DNA of 64,000 nucleotides, taken from the NCBI RefSeq assembly GCF_015221875.1, contig NZ_JACYGY010000001.1:2108001-2172000 (forward strand), in the 5' to 3' direction. This DNA is from Dyadobacter subterraneus (GTDB lineage: Bacteria; Bacteroidota; Bacteroidia; Cytophagales; Spirosomataceae). Below the pieces are notes generated by a model. It saw only the letters and a list, made by a program, of their open reading frames with translations. It searched no databases and had not been told where the DNA came from. The translations under genes and the position numbers were made by a program. Shown here one piece after another: positions 37,701 to 44,876 of the stretch (position 1 is its first letter; every line of letters starts with the position of its first letter).

Positions 37701-37878
37701 TGGCGTACGCCAGACCAGCCTGGCGCTTTTTGGAAGAGACCTTTTCAACTTCACCAAATTTCCAGGATTTGATCCCGAGGGCGGAAATCTGAACAACGGG
37801 ACACTCACGCCAGGCGTTGAACTTGCCCAGTTTCCATCGACAAGAACGATGGGTATGAACCTTACCCTTAAATTTTAA
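34723..37878 (+). CDS. SusC/RagA family TonB-linked outer membrane protein
   Basis: 1051 residues from the ATG at 34723, chosen because MKKRLLPAFFALLLGLFVPF begins a normal signal peptide; the frame extends upstream to a TTG. Order: carboxypeptidase-like regulatory domain (GDPIPGVNVLIKGTSSGTTT), linker with LNEVVVTALGI (TonB-box-type SusC motif), plug domain with LRGESSLNLDNNQALIVVDG and the GATALYGSRAAGGAIIITTK motif, and a 22-strand barrel ending GMNLTLKF. It forms the channel of a TonB-driven importer with the SusD-like lipoprotein encoded 11 nt downstream. Operon partners (phosphodiesterases) suggest phosphate-ester substrates rather than glycans. Confidence 0.95.
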   Translation: MKKRLLPAFFALLLGLFVPFVSNGQLIRISGSVTAQSGDPIPGVNVLIKGTSSGTTTDAQGRYALDAPSPGQAVIFSAIGFISQEKMIGKQSVINIVLLEDTKMLNEVVVTALGIKREEKSLGFAAQTINENAVKDAKSNNWVNTLSGKVAGLNIQGAGAGPMGSARITLRGESSLNLDNNQALIVVDGVPVSSKITGTGFNSHLSADSPVDYGSSLSDINPDDIEKVTVLKGPGATALYGSRAAGGAIIITTKSGVRKDKGIGVTVNSNFSIEQINRYPDYQFEYGEGRTNKYFSYLDSEDGPNTATTVAAGRAWGPKFDGQSYFQYNPDAPDGKPTVRTPWVANKDYISGFFQTGTTFSNSVSLEGGTEKGSARLSLTHMKNKWIIPNTGFERLNVALSLSQKISERLKINGKVNYTNKKSDNLPMAGYNNQSLMYFLILGTAPNIKPEWFKPYWVAGKENIQQRNPFNPTPDNPYLGMYEMLNKMNKHGVIGNISAAYEISSKWDFLVRTGLDMAYEFRSQQRPFSMTRYPRGMYREQNVFNYESNTDFLLNYKDKIAGLIDVTASVGANAMRQSYDFAGLYADQLAQPGIYQISNSLDQAVADPLKTKKAINSMYAATQFSYDEKIFLDVTGRNDWSSTLPYGNNSFFYPSLSSSFLLNEIFKLPAAVSFAKVRASWAQVGNDTRPYQTARYYDRVYGNSFTNSSTLFNADLKPEITASYEFGLDLRLLKNLVGLDVAYYNNNSRNQILAIPLDPVSGYANALINAGLINSRGVEVKLTGKPVTKKNFSWNTTLLWSRNRSFVRELASGITNQVIYAHDSNVSVEARVGGLMGDMYGRGFQRAADGQIIYSSVGLPAALDPTTKKWGNAFADWKASISNEFTIKNIRVSILLDGQKGGSMFSQTNHKNNTLGKTKVTLPGREDGIVGQGVVKQPDGSFTPNTVKVAASSYYDNYYQIANAETNIFDASFLKIREARVEFNLPAALLNRIGVRQTSLALFGRDLFNFTKFPGFDPEGGNLNNGTLTPGVELAQFPSTRTMGMNLTLKF

Positions 37879-37889
37879 CTATCATAGAA

Positions 37890-39368
37890 ATGTTCAAAAA
37901 GATATATATTCCAATTTTGCTTTTGGCAGGGCTGCTAATGGCATGTAACGATGGTTTTGAGGAGCTCAATACAGATCCAAACCGTCCAAAGGAAATTACT
38001 CCGGGCGTTATGCTGGGGCAGCTTCAATATAAAATCATTAACAGCACTGTTAACGCAAGCCGTAATTTTACGCATGAGCTGATGCAGGTCGATGCGCCAC
38101 GCGCAAGTGCCGGCGGAGGTGGGTTGCACCGGTATCTGGTAAACCCAGGAACTGGCGTATGGACAAATTTTTATACCTATTTAAGTGACATTCAGGATAT
38201 TTATGTCATTGCAGATAGGTTGAATGAGAACAACTACAAAGCCATTTCTCTGATCTACAAAAGCTGGAGTTATTCTATTCTGACGGATCTGTATGGGGAT
38301 GTGCCTTATTCACAGGCGACCAAGGCGCTTGAAGGAAATTTCAAACCTACGTTTGACAAACAGAAGGATATTTATATTCAAATCCTGAAAGATCTCCAGA
38401 CGGCCAACAGCCTGCTGGATGATACCAAAGCACTGACCTATGCAGGTGACATGTTATACAGTGCAAATGCGCTTTCAGGCGGGAAAAACCCGGGTATTTT
38501 AAAATGGAAAAAGTTTTGTAATTCGTTGCGCTTACGGTTATTGATGCGGGTTTTAAAAAGGGATGGTGAGGTGAACGCAAAAGAACAGATCACAGCAATT
38601 CTTGCGGATCCGGCTGCAAATCCTGTTTTTACTGCAAACAGCGATGAGGCGATTTTCAGATATCCAGGCACCTTTCCCTTTTTCAATCCATTCTACAATG
38701 CCCGTCAGGTAGACTGGCGCGATGGTAATTATTTTACCAAATTCTTCATCGGCAAAATGAATCAGATCAATGATCCCAGAAGAGCGGTGTGGGCCACGCA
38801 GGTGAACTCCGGAACTGAAAACGTTTACCAGGGAATTGAGAGCGGTTACCCAACAACGCTGGAATATCCGGTGGGCAGTAATTCAAGTTATTCGGATGGT
38901 TTGAAGACATTACCGCAGCTGGGTGTGATGATGACTTTGGCAGAGGTTGAATTTATCAAAGCAGAGCTTGCGCTGAAAGGATTTACGACCGGATCAACGC
39001 CTGAGAAACATTATGAAACGGGTATCTCGGCATCCATGATCCAATGGGGAGCAAGTATGCCTTCCGGTTTTACAAAACAGCCGGGCGTTCTCTATGACGC
39101 AAATGCCCCGGCAGAAAATCAGCTTGAACAGATCATGCTGCAAAAATACTACGCTTATTTCTTTGTCGACTACCAGTCGTGGTTTGAAAAGAGAAGAACC
39201 GGATATCCGGTTTTGCCTCGTGGCGCAGGGATTCCGGCAGAAAATAAATTTCCGTCCCGTGTGCCTTATCCAACTTATCTGCAGTCGCTTAATCCGGAGG
39301 CGTTGAAAACCGCAGTGACTTCTATGGGTGGTGATAACAGTGATATTAAAGTTTGGTGGGATAAATAA
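37890..39368 (+). CDS. SusD/RagB family nutrient-binding outer membrane lipoprotein
   Basis: 492 residues with lipobox LLMAC (Cys after residue 18) followed by NDGFEELNTDPNRPKEITPG, the classic opening of the SusD-like_2 group. The TPR-like helical body and the IYKSWSYSILTDLYGDVPYSQ motif are clear, and the C-terminal FVDYQSWFEKRRTGYPVL is the family end region. It caps the SusC channel and captures ligand at the cell surface. Second gene of the operon. Confidence 0.95.
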   Translation: MFKKIYIPILLLAGLLMACNDGFEELNTDPNRPKEITPGVMLGQLQYKIINSTVNASRNFTHELMQVDAPRASAGGGGLHRYLVNPGTGVWTNFYTYLSDIQDIYVIADRLNENNYKAISLIYKSWSYSILTDLYGDVPYSQATKALEGNFKPTFDKQKDIYIQILKDLQTANSLLDDTKALTYAGDMLYSANALSGGKNPGILKWKKFCNSLRLRLLMRVLKRDGEVNAKEQITAILADPAANPVFTANSDEAIFRYPGTFPFFNPFYNARQVDWRDGNYFTKFFIGKMNQINDPRRAVWATQVNSGTENVYQGIESGYPTTLEYPVGSNSSYSDGLKTLPQLGVMMTLAEVEFIKAELALKGFTTGSTPEKHYETGISASMIQWGASMPSGFTKQPGVLYDANAPAENQLEQIMLQKYYAYFFVDYQSWFEKRRTGYPVLPRGAGIPAENKFPSRVPYPTYLQSLNPEALKTAVTSMGGDNSDIKVWWDK

Positions 39369-39386
39369 TTTTTAAAAGTTGATCAA

Positions 39387-40247
39387 ATGAAAATAACGAT
39401 AAAAGCTTGCTGGATTGTAGGTTTATTAACCTTGAATTTAGTGTTGTTGTCAAATGTTCAGGCCCAGCACTCAAAAGTAAAAATGCCGGAGCGCGGGCTA
39501 TGTGCACACCGTGGTTGCATGGACACGCATCCTGAAAATACATTACCTTCTTTACAGGAGGCTGCAAGACTGGGTGCCCAAATGATTGAGTTTGACATTC
39601 AGCTCACCAAAGACAGTGTGATGGTACTTATGCACGACGATAATGTTGACCGCACCACCACGGGGACCGGAAATGTTGCGGATTTGACGTATAATTATCT
39701 ACGTTCACTTGATGCCGGTGTAAAAAAGTCTGAGAAATTTAAAGGGACACTAATTCCTACCTTTGAAGAGGCATTGGCGGTGCTGCCTGAGAATGTCTGG
39801 CTTAACTGTCATTTGAAAGGAGATCAGGCGGTTGGAAAAGCCGCAGCTGCGATGCTTAAAAAATCAGGAAGGCTGCATCAGGCATTTCTGACCTGTTCTG
39901 AAAAAGCTGGCAAAGCGGCAAAAATGCAGGTTCCGGAAGTAATGATCTGTAACGGTGAAAATAGCTACCGGAAAAATACTGCTAAATATGTTGAGGCGAC
40001 CATTAAAATGAAAGCCGAGTTTATCCAGCTTCTGCGTCCGGAGGCCGGGGAAGACAGGAGTGTTTTGATGAAATCGCTGAAAGATAATCATGTCAAAATT
40101 AATTTTTTCTATGCTGAAAAGGCTCAGGAGCTTGCCGATTTGTATAAGCAAGGCGTAGATTTTATTTTGGTAAACAATGTGGGTGCTTTGCTGCCGGAAA
40201 CTCAAAAGCTGGGTATCAAAACCCTGAAACCGGTATACAAGAATTAA
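39387..40247 (+). CDS. Glycerophosphodiester phosphodiesterase family protein, secreted
   Basis: 286 residues with a signal peptide (CWIVGLLTLNLVLLSNVQA). The catalytic GDPD motifs are present: His41 and Arg42 in CAHRG, HPEN with Glu50 and Asn51, EFD with Glu68 and Asp70, and His83 in LMHDDNVDRTTTG. These residues bind the metal and act as acid/base to release glycerol 3-phosphate. In this periplasmic or surface position, it would process substrate imported or captured by SusCD. Third gene, 18 nt after susD. Confidence 0.93.
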   Translation: MKITIKACWIVGLLTLNLVLLSNVQAQHSKVKMPERGLCAHRGCMDTHPENTLPSLQEAARLGAQMIEFDIQLTKDSVMVLMHDDNVDRTTTGTGNVADLTYNYLRSLDAGVKKSEKFKGTLIPTFEEALAVLPENVWLNCHLKGDQAVGKAAAAMLKKSGRLHQAFLTCSEKAGKAAKMQVPEVMICNGENSYRKNTAKYVEATIKMKAEFIQLLRPEAGEDRSVLMKSLKDNHVKINFFYAEKAQELADLYKQGVDFILVNNVGALLPETQKLGIKTLKPVYKN

Positions 40248-40284
40248 TAATTAAATGATTACTTTTAGAAGAAATTGATCCGAA

Positions 40285-41829
40285 ATGAAGAAATATTTTT
40301 TAAAGTTATCGGTAAATTTTTGCTTCATATTTATTGCAGCAAACCTGGTGTTTTCAGGTGCCTATGGACAGACAAATAAACCTGCCAAAAACAAAACGCT
40401 GATTTTCTTTTTTGATGGTTTAAGGCCGGATTACATCACGGCCGAACTTATGCCGAATTTATTTGCGTTCAAACAAAAATCTTCGGTTGGCGCCCATCAT
40501 CATAGTGTTTTCCCAACCGTGACCCGGGTTAACTCAGCCTCATACGCAACAGGTTCTTATCCTGGAACGCATGGTCTGCTGGGCAATGGGATATATTTTC
40601 CTGCGGTCAGCTCAAAGGCCATCGGAACCACCTATGAAGATCTGATGAAAGTGCAGGCCACAGAATCCAATCAGTTGCTGACCGCAGTTTCGTTAGGGGA
40701 AGTGCTCGAATCAGCTGGTGAAAAAATGATGGTTTTTAGCTCGGGTACTACGGGTCAGGCTTTTTTGCAAAATCATAAAGTTGGCAAAGGTGCGATAATC
40801 AATCCTGATTTAATTTTGCCCGAATCATTTAAACCCGAAGTTATAGCAGCCATTGGTGAGCTTCCCGAAAAATCAGCAAACGGTGGTTTTGCCAAACATA
40901 AGTGGGTTACTGATGCGCTGATCAGTTTTGGTTTAAAAAATGATGGTCCGCTGGTGAGTGCTGCCTGGCTTTCTGATCCGGATGGTTCTGCTCATAAATA
41001 TGGAATTGGCTCTTCACAGGCTGTTTCGGCACTGGCATTTGTAGACCAGCAGTTTGGACGGGTACTTGACTCATTAAAAACCAGAAATCTGACTGGCAGT
41101 TTCAATATCATTATTTCGACCGATCACGGATTTGTAACCCACAAGGGCAAACAAAGCCTGGGGGAATTTCTGATAAAAGAAGGTTTGAAAAAAGATAAGG
41201 ACTCTGACGACGTGGTTTTAGCAGAAGGCGCAGTTTATGTGAAAGACCATAATGAAGACAAGATCAAACAAATTGTAGAAGCACTTCACAAACAGGAGTG
41301 GATCGGTGCCGTGTTTACCAAACCTAAGAAAAAAGATAGTATGCAGGGCTGGGTGGAAGGAACGCTATCCTTTGAAGCCATTCATTATAACCATCCAAAA
41401 CGATCGGGCGATATTCTGGTTGCAAACAACTGGAATGATGAACGTAACGATAAAGGTTATGCAGGAACTGATTTTTCAATGGGTGTCGCAGGTCATGGCG
41501 GATCAAGTCCTTATGAAATCAATATAACTTTAATGGTTTTTGGCCCGGATTTCAAAAAGGGTTACACCGGCGCATTGCCAACTTCCAATATTGATATTAC
41601 GCCAACCGTGCTGGGAATATATAATCTGCCGGTGCCATCAAAAATGGATGGAAGAATTATGACAGAATTTTTAGCCAAAACGGCAAAGCCTGCTGGTAAG
41701 TTTAAGCAGGATAAAATCGAAACAACAGTGCAATATCCCTGGGGTACTTACAAACTTTCTGCTGGTATGTCTACAATGGATCAGTACCGGTATTTTAATT
41801 TCAGTAAGGTAGAGAGAACTAATAAGTGA
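40285..41829 (+). CDS. Alkaline phosphatase superfamily protein (NPP-type phosphodiesterase)
   Basis: 514 residues with a signal peptide (FCFIFIAANLVFSGAYGQ). Metal ligand Asp44 in FFFDGLRPDY, nucleophile Thr80 in FPTVTRVNSASYATG followed by GTHG, then DPDGSAHKYG, STDHGF and VAGHGGSSPYE supplying further metal ligands. This is the nucleotide pyrophosphatase/phosphodiesterase (autotaxin-like) branch. Together with GDPD, SusC and SusD this points to surface degradation and uptake of phosphodiesters (glycerophosphodiesters or nucleotides). Fourth gene, 37 nt after gdpd; the terminator follows. Confidence 0.93.
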   Translation: MKKYFLKLSVNFCFIFIAANLVFSGAYGQTNKPAKNKTLIFFFDGLRPDYITAELMPNLFAFKQKSSVGAHHHSVFPTVTRVNSASYATGSYPGTHGLLGNGIYFPAVSSKAIGTTYEDLMKVQATESNQLLTAVSLGEVLESAGEKMMVFSSGTTGQAFLQNHKVGKGAIINPDLILPESFKPEVIAAIGELPEKSANGGFAKHKWVTDALISFGLKNDGPLVSAAWLSDPDGSAHKYGIGSSQAVSALAFVDQQFGRVLDSLKTRNLTGSFNIIISTDHGFVTHKGKQSLGEFLIKEGLKKDKDSDDVVLAEGAVYVKDHNEDKIKQIVEALHKQEWIGAVFTKPKKKDSMQGWVEGTLSFEAIHYNHPKRSGDILVANNWNDERNDKGYAGTDFSMGVAGHGGSSPYEINITLMVFGPDFKKGYTGALPTSNIDITPTVLGIYNLPVPSKMDGRIMTEFLAKTAKPAGKFKQDKIETTVQYPWGTYKLSAGMSTMDQYRYFNFSKVERTNK

Positions 41830-41837
41830 TTGGTAGA

Positions 41838-41889
41838 ATAAAAGGTTTTTCAGCTAACTTCTTTATAAGTCAGGTGAAAAACCTTTTAT
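41838..41889 (+). terminator. Strong terminator hairpin after the SusCD operon
   Basis: Perfect 15-bp arms (ATAAAAGGTTTTTCA and its complement) with a 22-nt loop, 8 nt past the last stop codon. The arm pairs a poly-A with a poly-T run, as in bidirectional terminators. Confidence 0.8.
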
Positions 41890-42893
41890 AGTGGTGCAAA
41901 TTGCAAGAACCTAATGTAGCAGACACCCTTTATAAAGCAAATAATCAAACGAAGGAATGATACGGTACGAGCTTATCAAGAGACAGTTTTTTAGGCTTTT
42001 GGATATAACATTGTCAGTGGCCGAATCTGGCCTGGATAAATCAGAGCGCTCATTCTGACAATACCTGCAAAATCCAAAACGTCAATATTGCGTATATACA
42101 AGCGTATAATTGCTGGTGCAATGTTTTTTAGGATGAAAGTTCAATACAATACTTAATTGAGGGATGGAATCTGGATATTAGGCTGGCCAATTGAAATGGG
42201 CTATGCAGGTCTGAAATTGCTCGACCAATTCGCCAAAGGTCATGGGTTGCTTGACGATTACGATCATTAAAAATTGTATTCGAAGGGCATCCCAACACAA
42301 GAACCATCCTTTGCTGATGGGAATAAGAGAATTGCAGCTGCTTGCTTTTACTTTTTTTAGAAAACAATGATATTCAGAAAACAAAATCTGGGGGTACAAT
42401 CATAAGCAATGTAACGCTTGAAAGTCTGACCCTTTTTGCTGCTATAAGTAAACCTGTGGAGATGGAGACGGCTAAGAAATTGATTATTAGTGTGCTAAAT
42501 AGGAATTATTAAGCCTAATTTCAAATTATTAGGTCAGATGTTTCAGATACAGTTATCTGTTTATTAAAATAATATAAACAGTAAAGACAAAAACTCACAA
42601 ACGACGCAAAACGAAAAGGGGCTAAAAATCTCCCGGCCCCTTTTCAAATTCACTTTCTGAGTAATTCCTAAAAAGCTCAACTATCAGATATAGTGTTGCC
42701 TATTACACCTATGGTACCGTTTGCTTCGTTGTGACACACGTTTAATTGTACTATGATTTATGGGATCCGCATTTTAAGCCTAATTTTTAATTGTCTTTGG
42801 TAGAAGGATTGGGGAGGGTATGATGAACTGTGCCAGGATTTGATTTGCGCGCCGCCTCCAATCTTATTTTCCCACGCGCGGGTTTTTACGATA
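41890..42893. other. Gene-poor region
   Basis: About 1 kb without a recognised gene. Overlapping minus-strand open frames at 42128-42399 look random. A terminator-like hairpin is present at 42613-42645. Confidence 0.5.
42613..42645. terminator. Symmetric terminator hairpin
   Basis: Perfect 10-bp arms GAAAAGGGGC and GCCCCTTTTC around 13 nt. A-tract on one side, T-tract on the other. It could terminate the minus-strand hip operon 250 nt away or a lost plus-strand gene. Confidence 0.65.
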
Positions 42894-43886
42894 TCATGAT
42901 CTTCGCGGCCATTCCATATTAATTCGTTTAATTTTGTCTTTATAATATGATTTGTATTCATCCTTTATTCGTTCGTTTAAATAAGAACTATCAATTAGGA
43001 AATCGATTTTTTCTTCTTTTTGGTTAAACTCCGAAATAATTTTAATAATCCGGCTCTCTTTGATTCCTAATACCTTCCCAAACTGTAAAAAGTCATTATA
43101 AGTATAAAAGCCCTGGGCATCATAGGCGTCCGAAAAGCGATCTTTCAAAAGCATGAGCGCCATGTCTGACTCACTGGGCGAATGTATGCGGGTGCAAAGC
43201 AAATCGTAGGCCGGTGTTAAAACGTAGTCACCTGTTTCAATTTGAATAACAGAAAAATTCTTGACGTGTGCATCACCGTTTGAAAAGATATAGTTGAACA
43301 GTATCAATCTGAAGAATTTTTCAATTTCTACCGGATATAATGAAACGTGGATTTTCATTAATGCGCCTATTTCTTCATAGGAAAGATCATATTTGAAATT
43401 TCTTCCATGTGTAATCTCTGTAACTTGGGCAATTTGTGCGAAGTCTTCTTGTTGGAACTTGCTGCCGTCCTGCTTAACGTCAAATCTTTTTACCAGGTAA
43501 GCTGGTGTTCGATCTCTGAAATAAATCATCGCATTGGGCGGGACTGCGATCCTGAAAAGTTGCCTTGCTAGTTGCATCGTCAAATGCTCGTTGGCAGGGG
43601 CTTGATCCATATTTTTAAACTGACCTATTGGAATAGGCTTCAGCAAAAATTGCCCCCCTGTGTCCGTGAGAACCAGTTGGGTTTTTTCCAGTTTCATTGA
43701 GTATTTCACCTGAACTCCTGAGATCGACATTTTTTTGGTCAAATCGTTGAAAAGTTCTGAATCTTCCGTGTAAGGAGAATGGAATGGCAGGATGTGACTC
43801 ACCTTCTCGCCGTCAAATAATTCTTTAAGGCACTTTTTACAGTACCCCTCCACGGCTACCTCTTTAAAACATCCAGAGCAATTCAT
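42894..43886 (-). CDS. hipT: HipT-type kinase toxin of a split HipBST module
   Basis: 330 residues. An N-terminal zinc-ribbon-like motif has four cysteines (Cys3, Cys6, Cys16, Cys19; CSGC...CKKC). The HipA-like kinase fold follows: Gly-rich loop KMSISGVQVKYSM with Ser54 and Ser56 in SISGVQ, Lys83 in LLKP and Lys133 in LVKRFD, catalytic loop NGDAHVKN (Asp205) and the metal-binding Asp228 in PAYDLL. The HipA N-terminal domain is not fused here but is encoded just upstream. In the known E. coli HipBST system the two serines of the SIS motif are autophosphorylated and HipT inhibits translation by phosphorylating TrpS; that target here is inference. Overlaps hipS by 4 nt. Confidence 0.9.
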   Translation of the reverse strand: MNCSGCFKEVAVEGYCKKCLKELFDGEKVSHILPFHSPYTEDSELFNDLTKKMSISGVQVKYSMKLEKTQLVLTDTGGQFLLKPIPIGQFKNMDQAPANEHLTMQLARQLFRIAVPPNAMIYFRDRTPAYLVKRFDVKQDGSKFQQEDFAQIAQVTEITHGRNFKYDLSYEEIGALMKIHVSLYPVEIEKFFRLILFNYIFSNGDAHVKNFSVIQIETGDYVLTPAYDLLCTRIHSPSESDMALMLLKDRFSDAYDAQGFYTYNDFLQFGKVLGIKESRIIKIISEFNQKEEKIDFLIDSSYLNERIKDEYKSYYKDKIKRINMEWPRRS

Positions 43887-44212
43887 GATAAAATTTCGTT
43901 AACGGTTATTGATCCTATTGTATCTGATTTTGCAGTTGCTAATAAAAGACCAAAATGGTCATTTTCATCGATACGTAGCAGGCGGCATTGAGTCTGTTTG
44001 TTGACCCCTTCGGAAAGCAATCCGTAGAAGAAAGGAAAGAGAACATCAGAATAATATTGTTGATGTGTTTTTGGTAGCGATAGACTAATAGCGAATTGGC
44101 TAGAATCCTCGAAGTAGGCGTTGTCATATGTAAAAACATATTGCTGAGAGTCTGTTCTCTCAAGAATGCCAGCCAGTACTGCGTTATTGTAGATTTCGGC
44201 CTTTCTTCCCAT
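43883..44212 (-). CDS. hipS: HipS-like antitoxin (detached HipA N-terminal domain)
   Basis: 109 residues from the ATG at 44212. It has the HipA N-subdomain 1 pattern: EIYNNAVLAGILERT, FTYDNAYFEDSSQFAISLSL, then LFPFFYGLLSEGVNKQ, which matches the FFxxLLPEG segment of HipA. It contains no kinase motif. In the HipBST type this small protein neutralises the HipT kinase, unlike classical HipA where the domain is fused. Its start overlaps the hipB stop (TGATG), and its end overlaps the hipT start, so the three genes are translated together. Confidence 0.88.
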   Translation of the reverse strand: MGRKAEIYNNAVLAGILERTDSQQYVFTYDNAYFEDSSQFAISLSLPKTHQQYYSDVLFPFFYGLLSEGVNKQTQCRLLRIDENDHFGLLLATAKSDTIGSITVNEILS

Positions 44213-44430
44213 CACTTAACTATTTCTAATTTAATGACCATTCCAAGAACATTACAAATGCGCATGAGGGTTTCAAGTTCAGGATTGGCCAAGCCTTTTT
44301 CTATGTTACGCAGGGTTCTGGGCGAAATTCCGGCAATATCGGCCAAGTCTCCCTGGATGATATGTCTGGATTTACGTCTTTTTTGAATAATCCTTCCAAT
44401 AGTCTCTTTTTGCTGCGCTTCTGTATCCAT
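44212..44430 (-). CDS. hipB: HipB-type helix-turn-helix antitoxin/autorepressor
   Basis: 72 residues, entirely an Xre-type five-helix domain: IGRIIQKRRKSRHIIQGDLA, DIAGISPRTLRNIEKGLANP and ELETLMRICNVLGMVIKLE. First gene of the hip operon. HipB-type proteins bind operators upstream of their own gene; a good inverted repeat lies at 44449-44503. Antitoxin function would be assisted by HipS. Confidence 0.9.
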   Translation of the reverse strand: MDTEAQQKETIGRIIQKRRKSRHIIQGDLADIAGISPRTLRNIEKGLANPELETLMRICNVLGMVIKLEIVK

Positions 44431-44448
44431 AAATAATGGGAATTAAAC

Positions 44449-44503
44449 TGCCGCTTTATGTAAAATATATATTATATTAGTAGCTAATACAACAAAAGCG
44501 GCA
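44449..44503 (-). promoter_or_regulatory. Candidate HipB operator pair
   Basis: Inverted arms TGCCGCTTT (44449-44457) and AAAGCGGCA (44495-44503) are perfect over 9 bp and 37 bp apart, with the AT-rich probable promoter between them. A further short dyad TTCCG...CGGAA lies at 44510-44525. Position right upstream of hipB suits an autoregulated toxin-antitoxin operon. Confidence 0.6.
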
Positions 44504-44774
44504 ATAAAATTCCGAAATAGCGGAAAAATACTTTTATTTCATGAAACTGCTATTAAAAGGGTATTATAATTCCCTTTTTAATTTGAGCTCCTTGTCGGAA
44601 TAGGGCTTCACTGCTTAGTAAAGAACTCATCTCCGTTGATAGATGAGCCGTAATTAAACTACTGCAAGCTTTTTAAGGAACGATGCACAAGGTGTCTTTG
44701 AAGGTCAAAGTACAGATTTTTAAAAGCAAAAAATGTAAATTTTTAATTTGGTAACTATGTAGCAACATTTAAGT

Positions 44775-44812
44775 CAACTTATTAATTAGTTTATTAACTA
44801 ATTAATAAGTTG
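44775..44812. promoter_or_regulatory. Perfect 17-bp AT-rich palindrome
   Basis: Arms 44775-44791 and 44796-44812 pair at all 17 positions around a 4-nt loop (TATT). It ends 64 nt before the ATG of the permease at 44877. It may be an operator of that gene or an RNA hairpin in its leader; TATATTTA next to it (44812-44819) is near a -7 box. Rest of the 44431-44876 gap contains only the hip operators. Confidence 0.6.
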
Positions 44813-44876
44813 TATATTTAAGTTTTTGTGATTTAGATAGAACACAAGCTTATTGTCTGGTTAAAATCATGTTGCT

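Noticed and set aside
42128-42399. Minus-strand ORFs between the SusCD operon and hip genes
   Set aside because: Two overlapping frames without motifs, no start context, no conservation cue.
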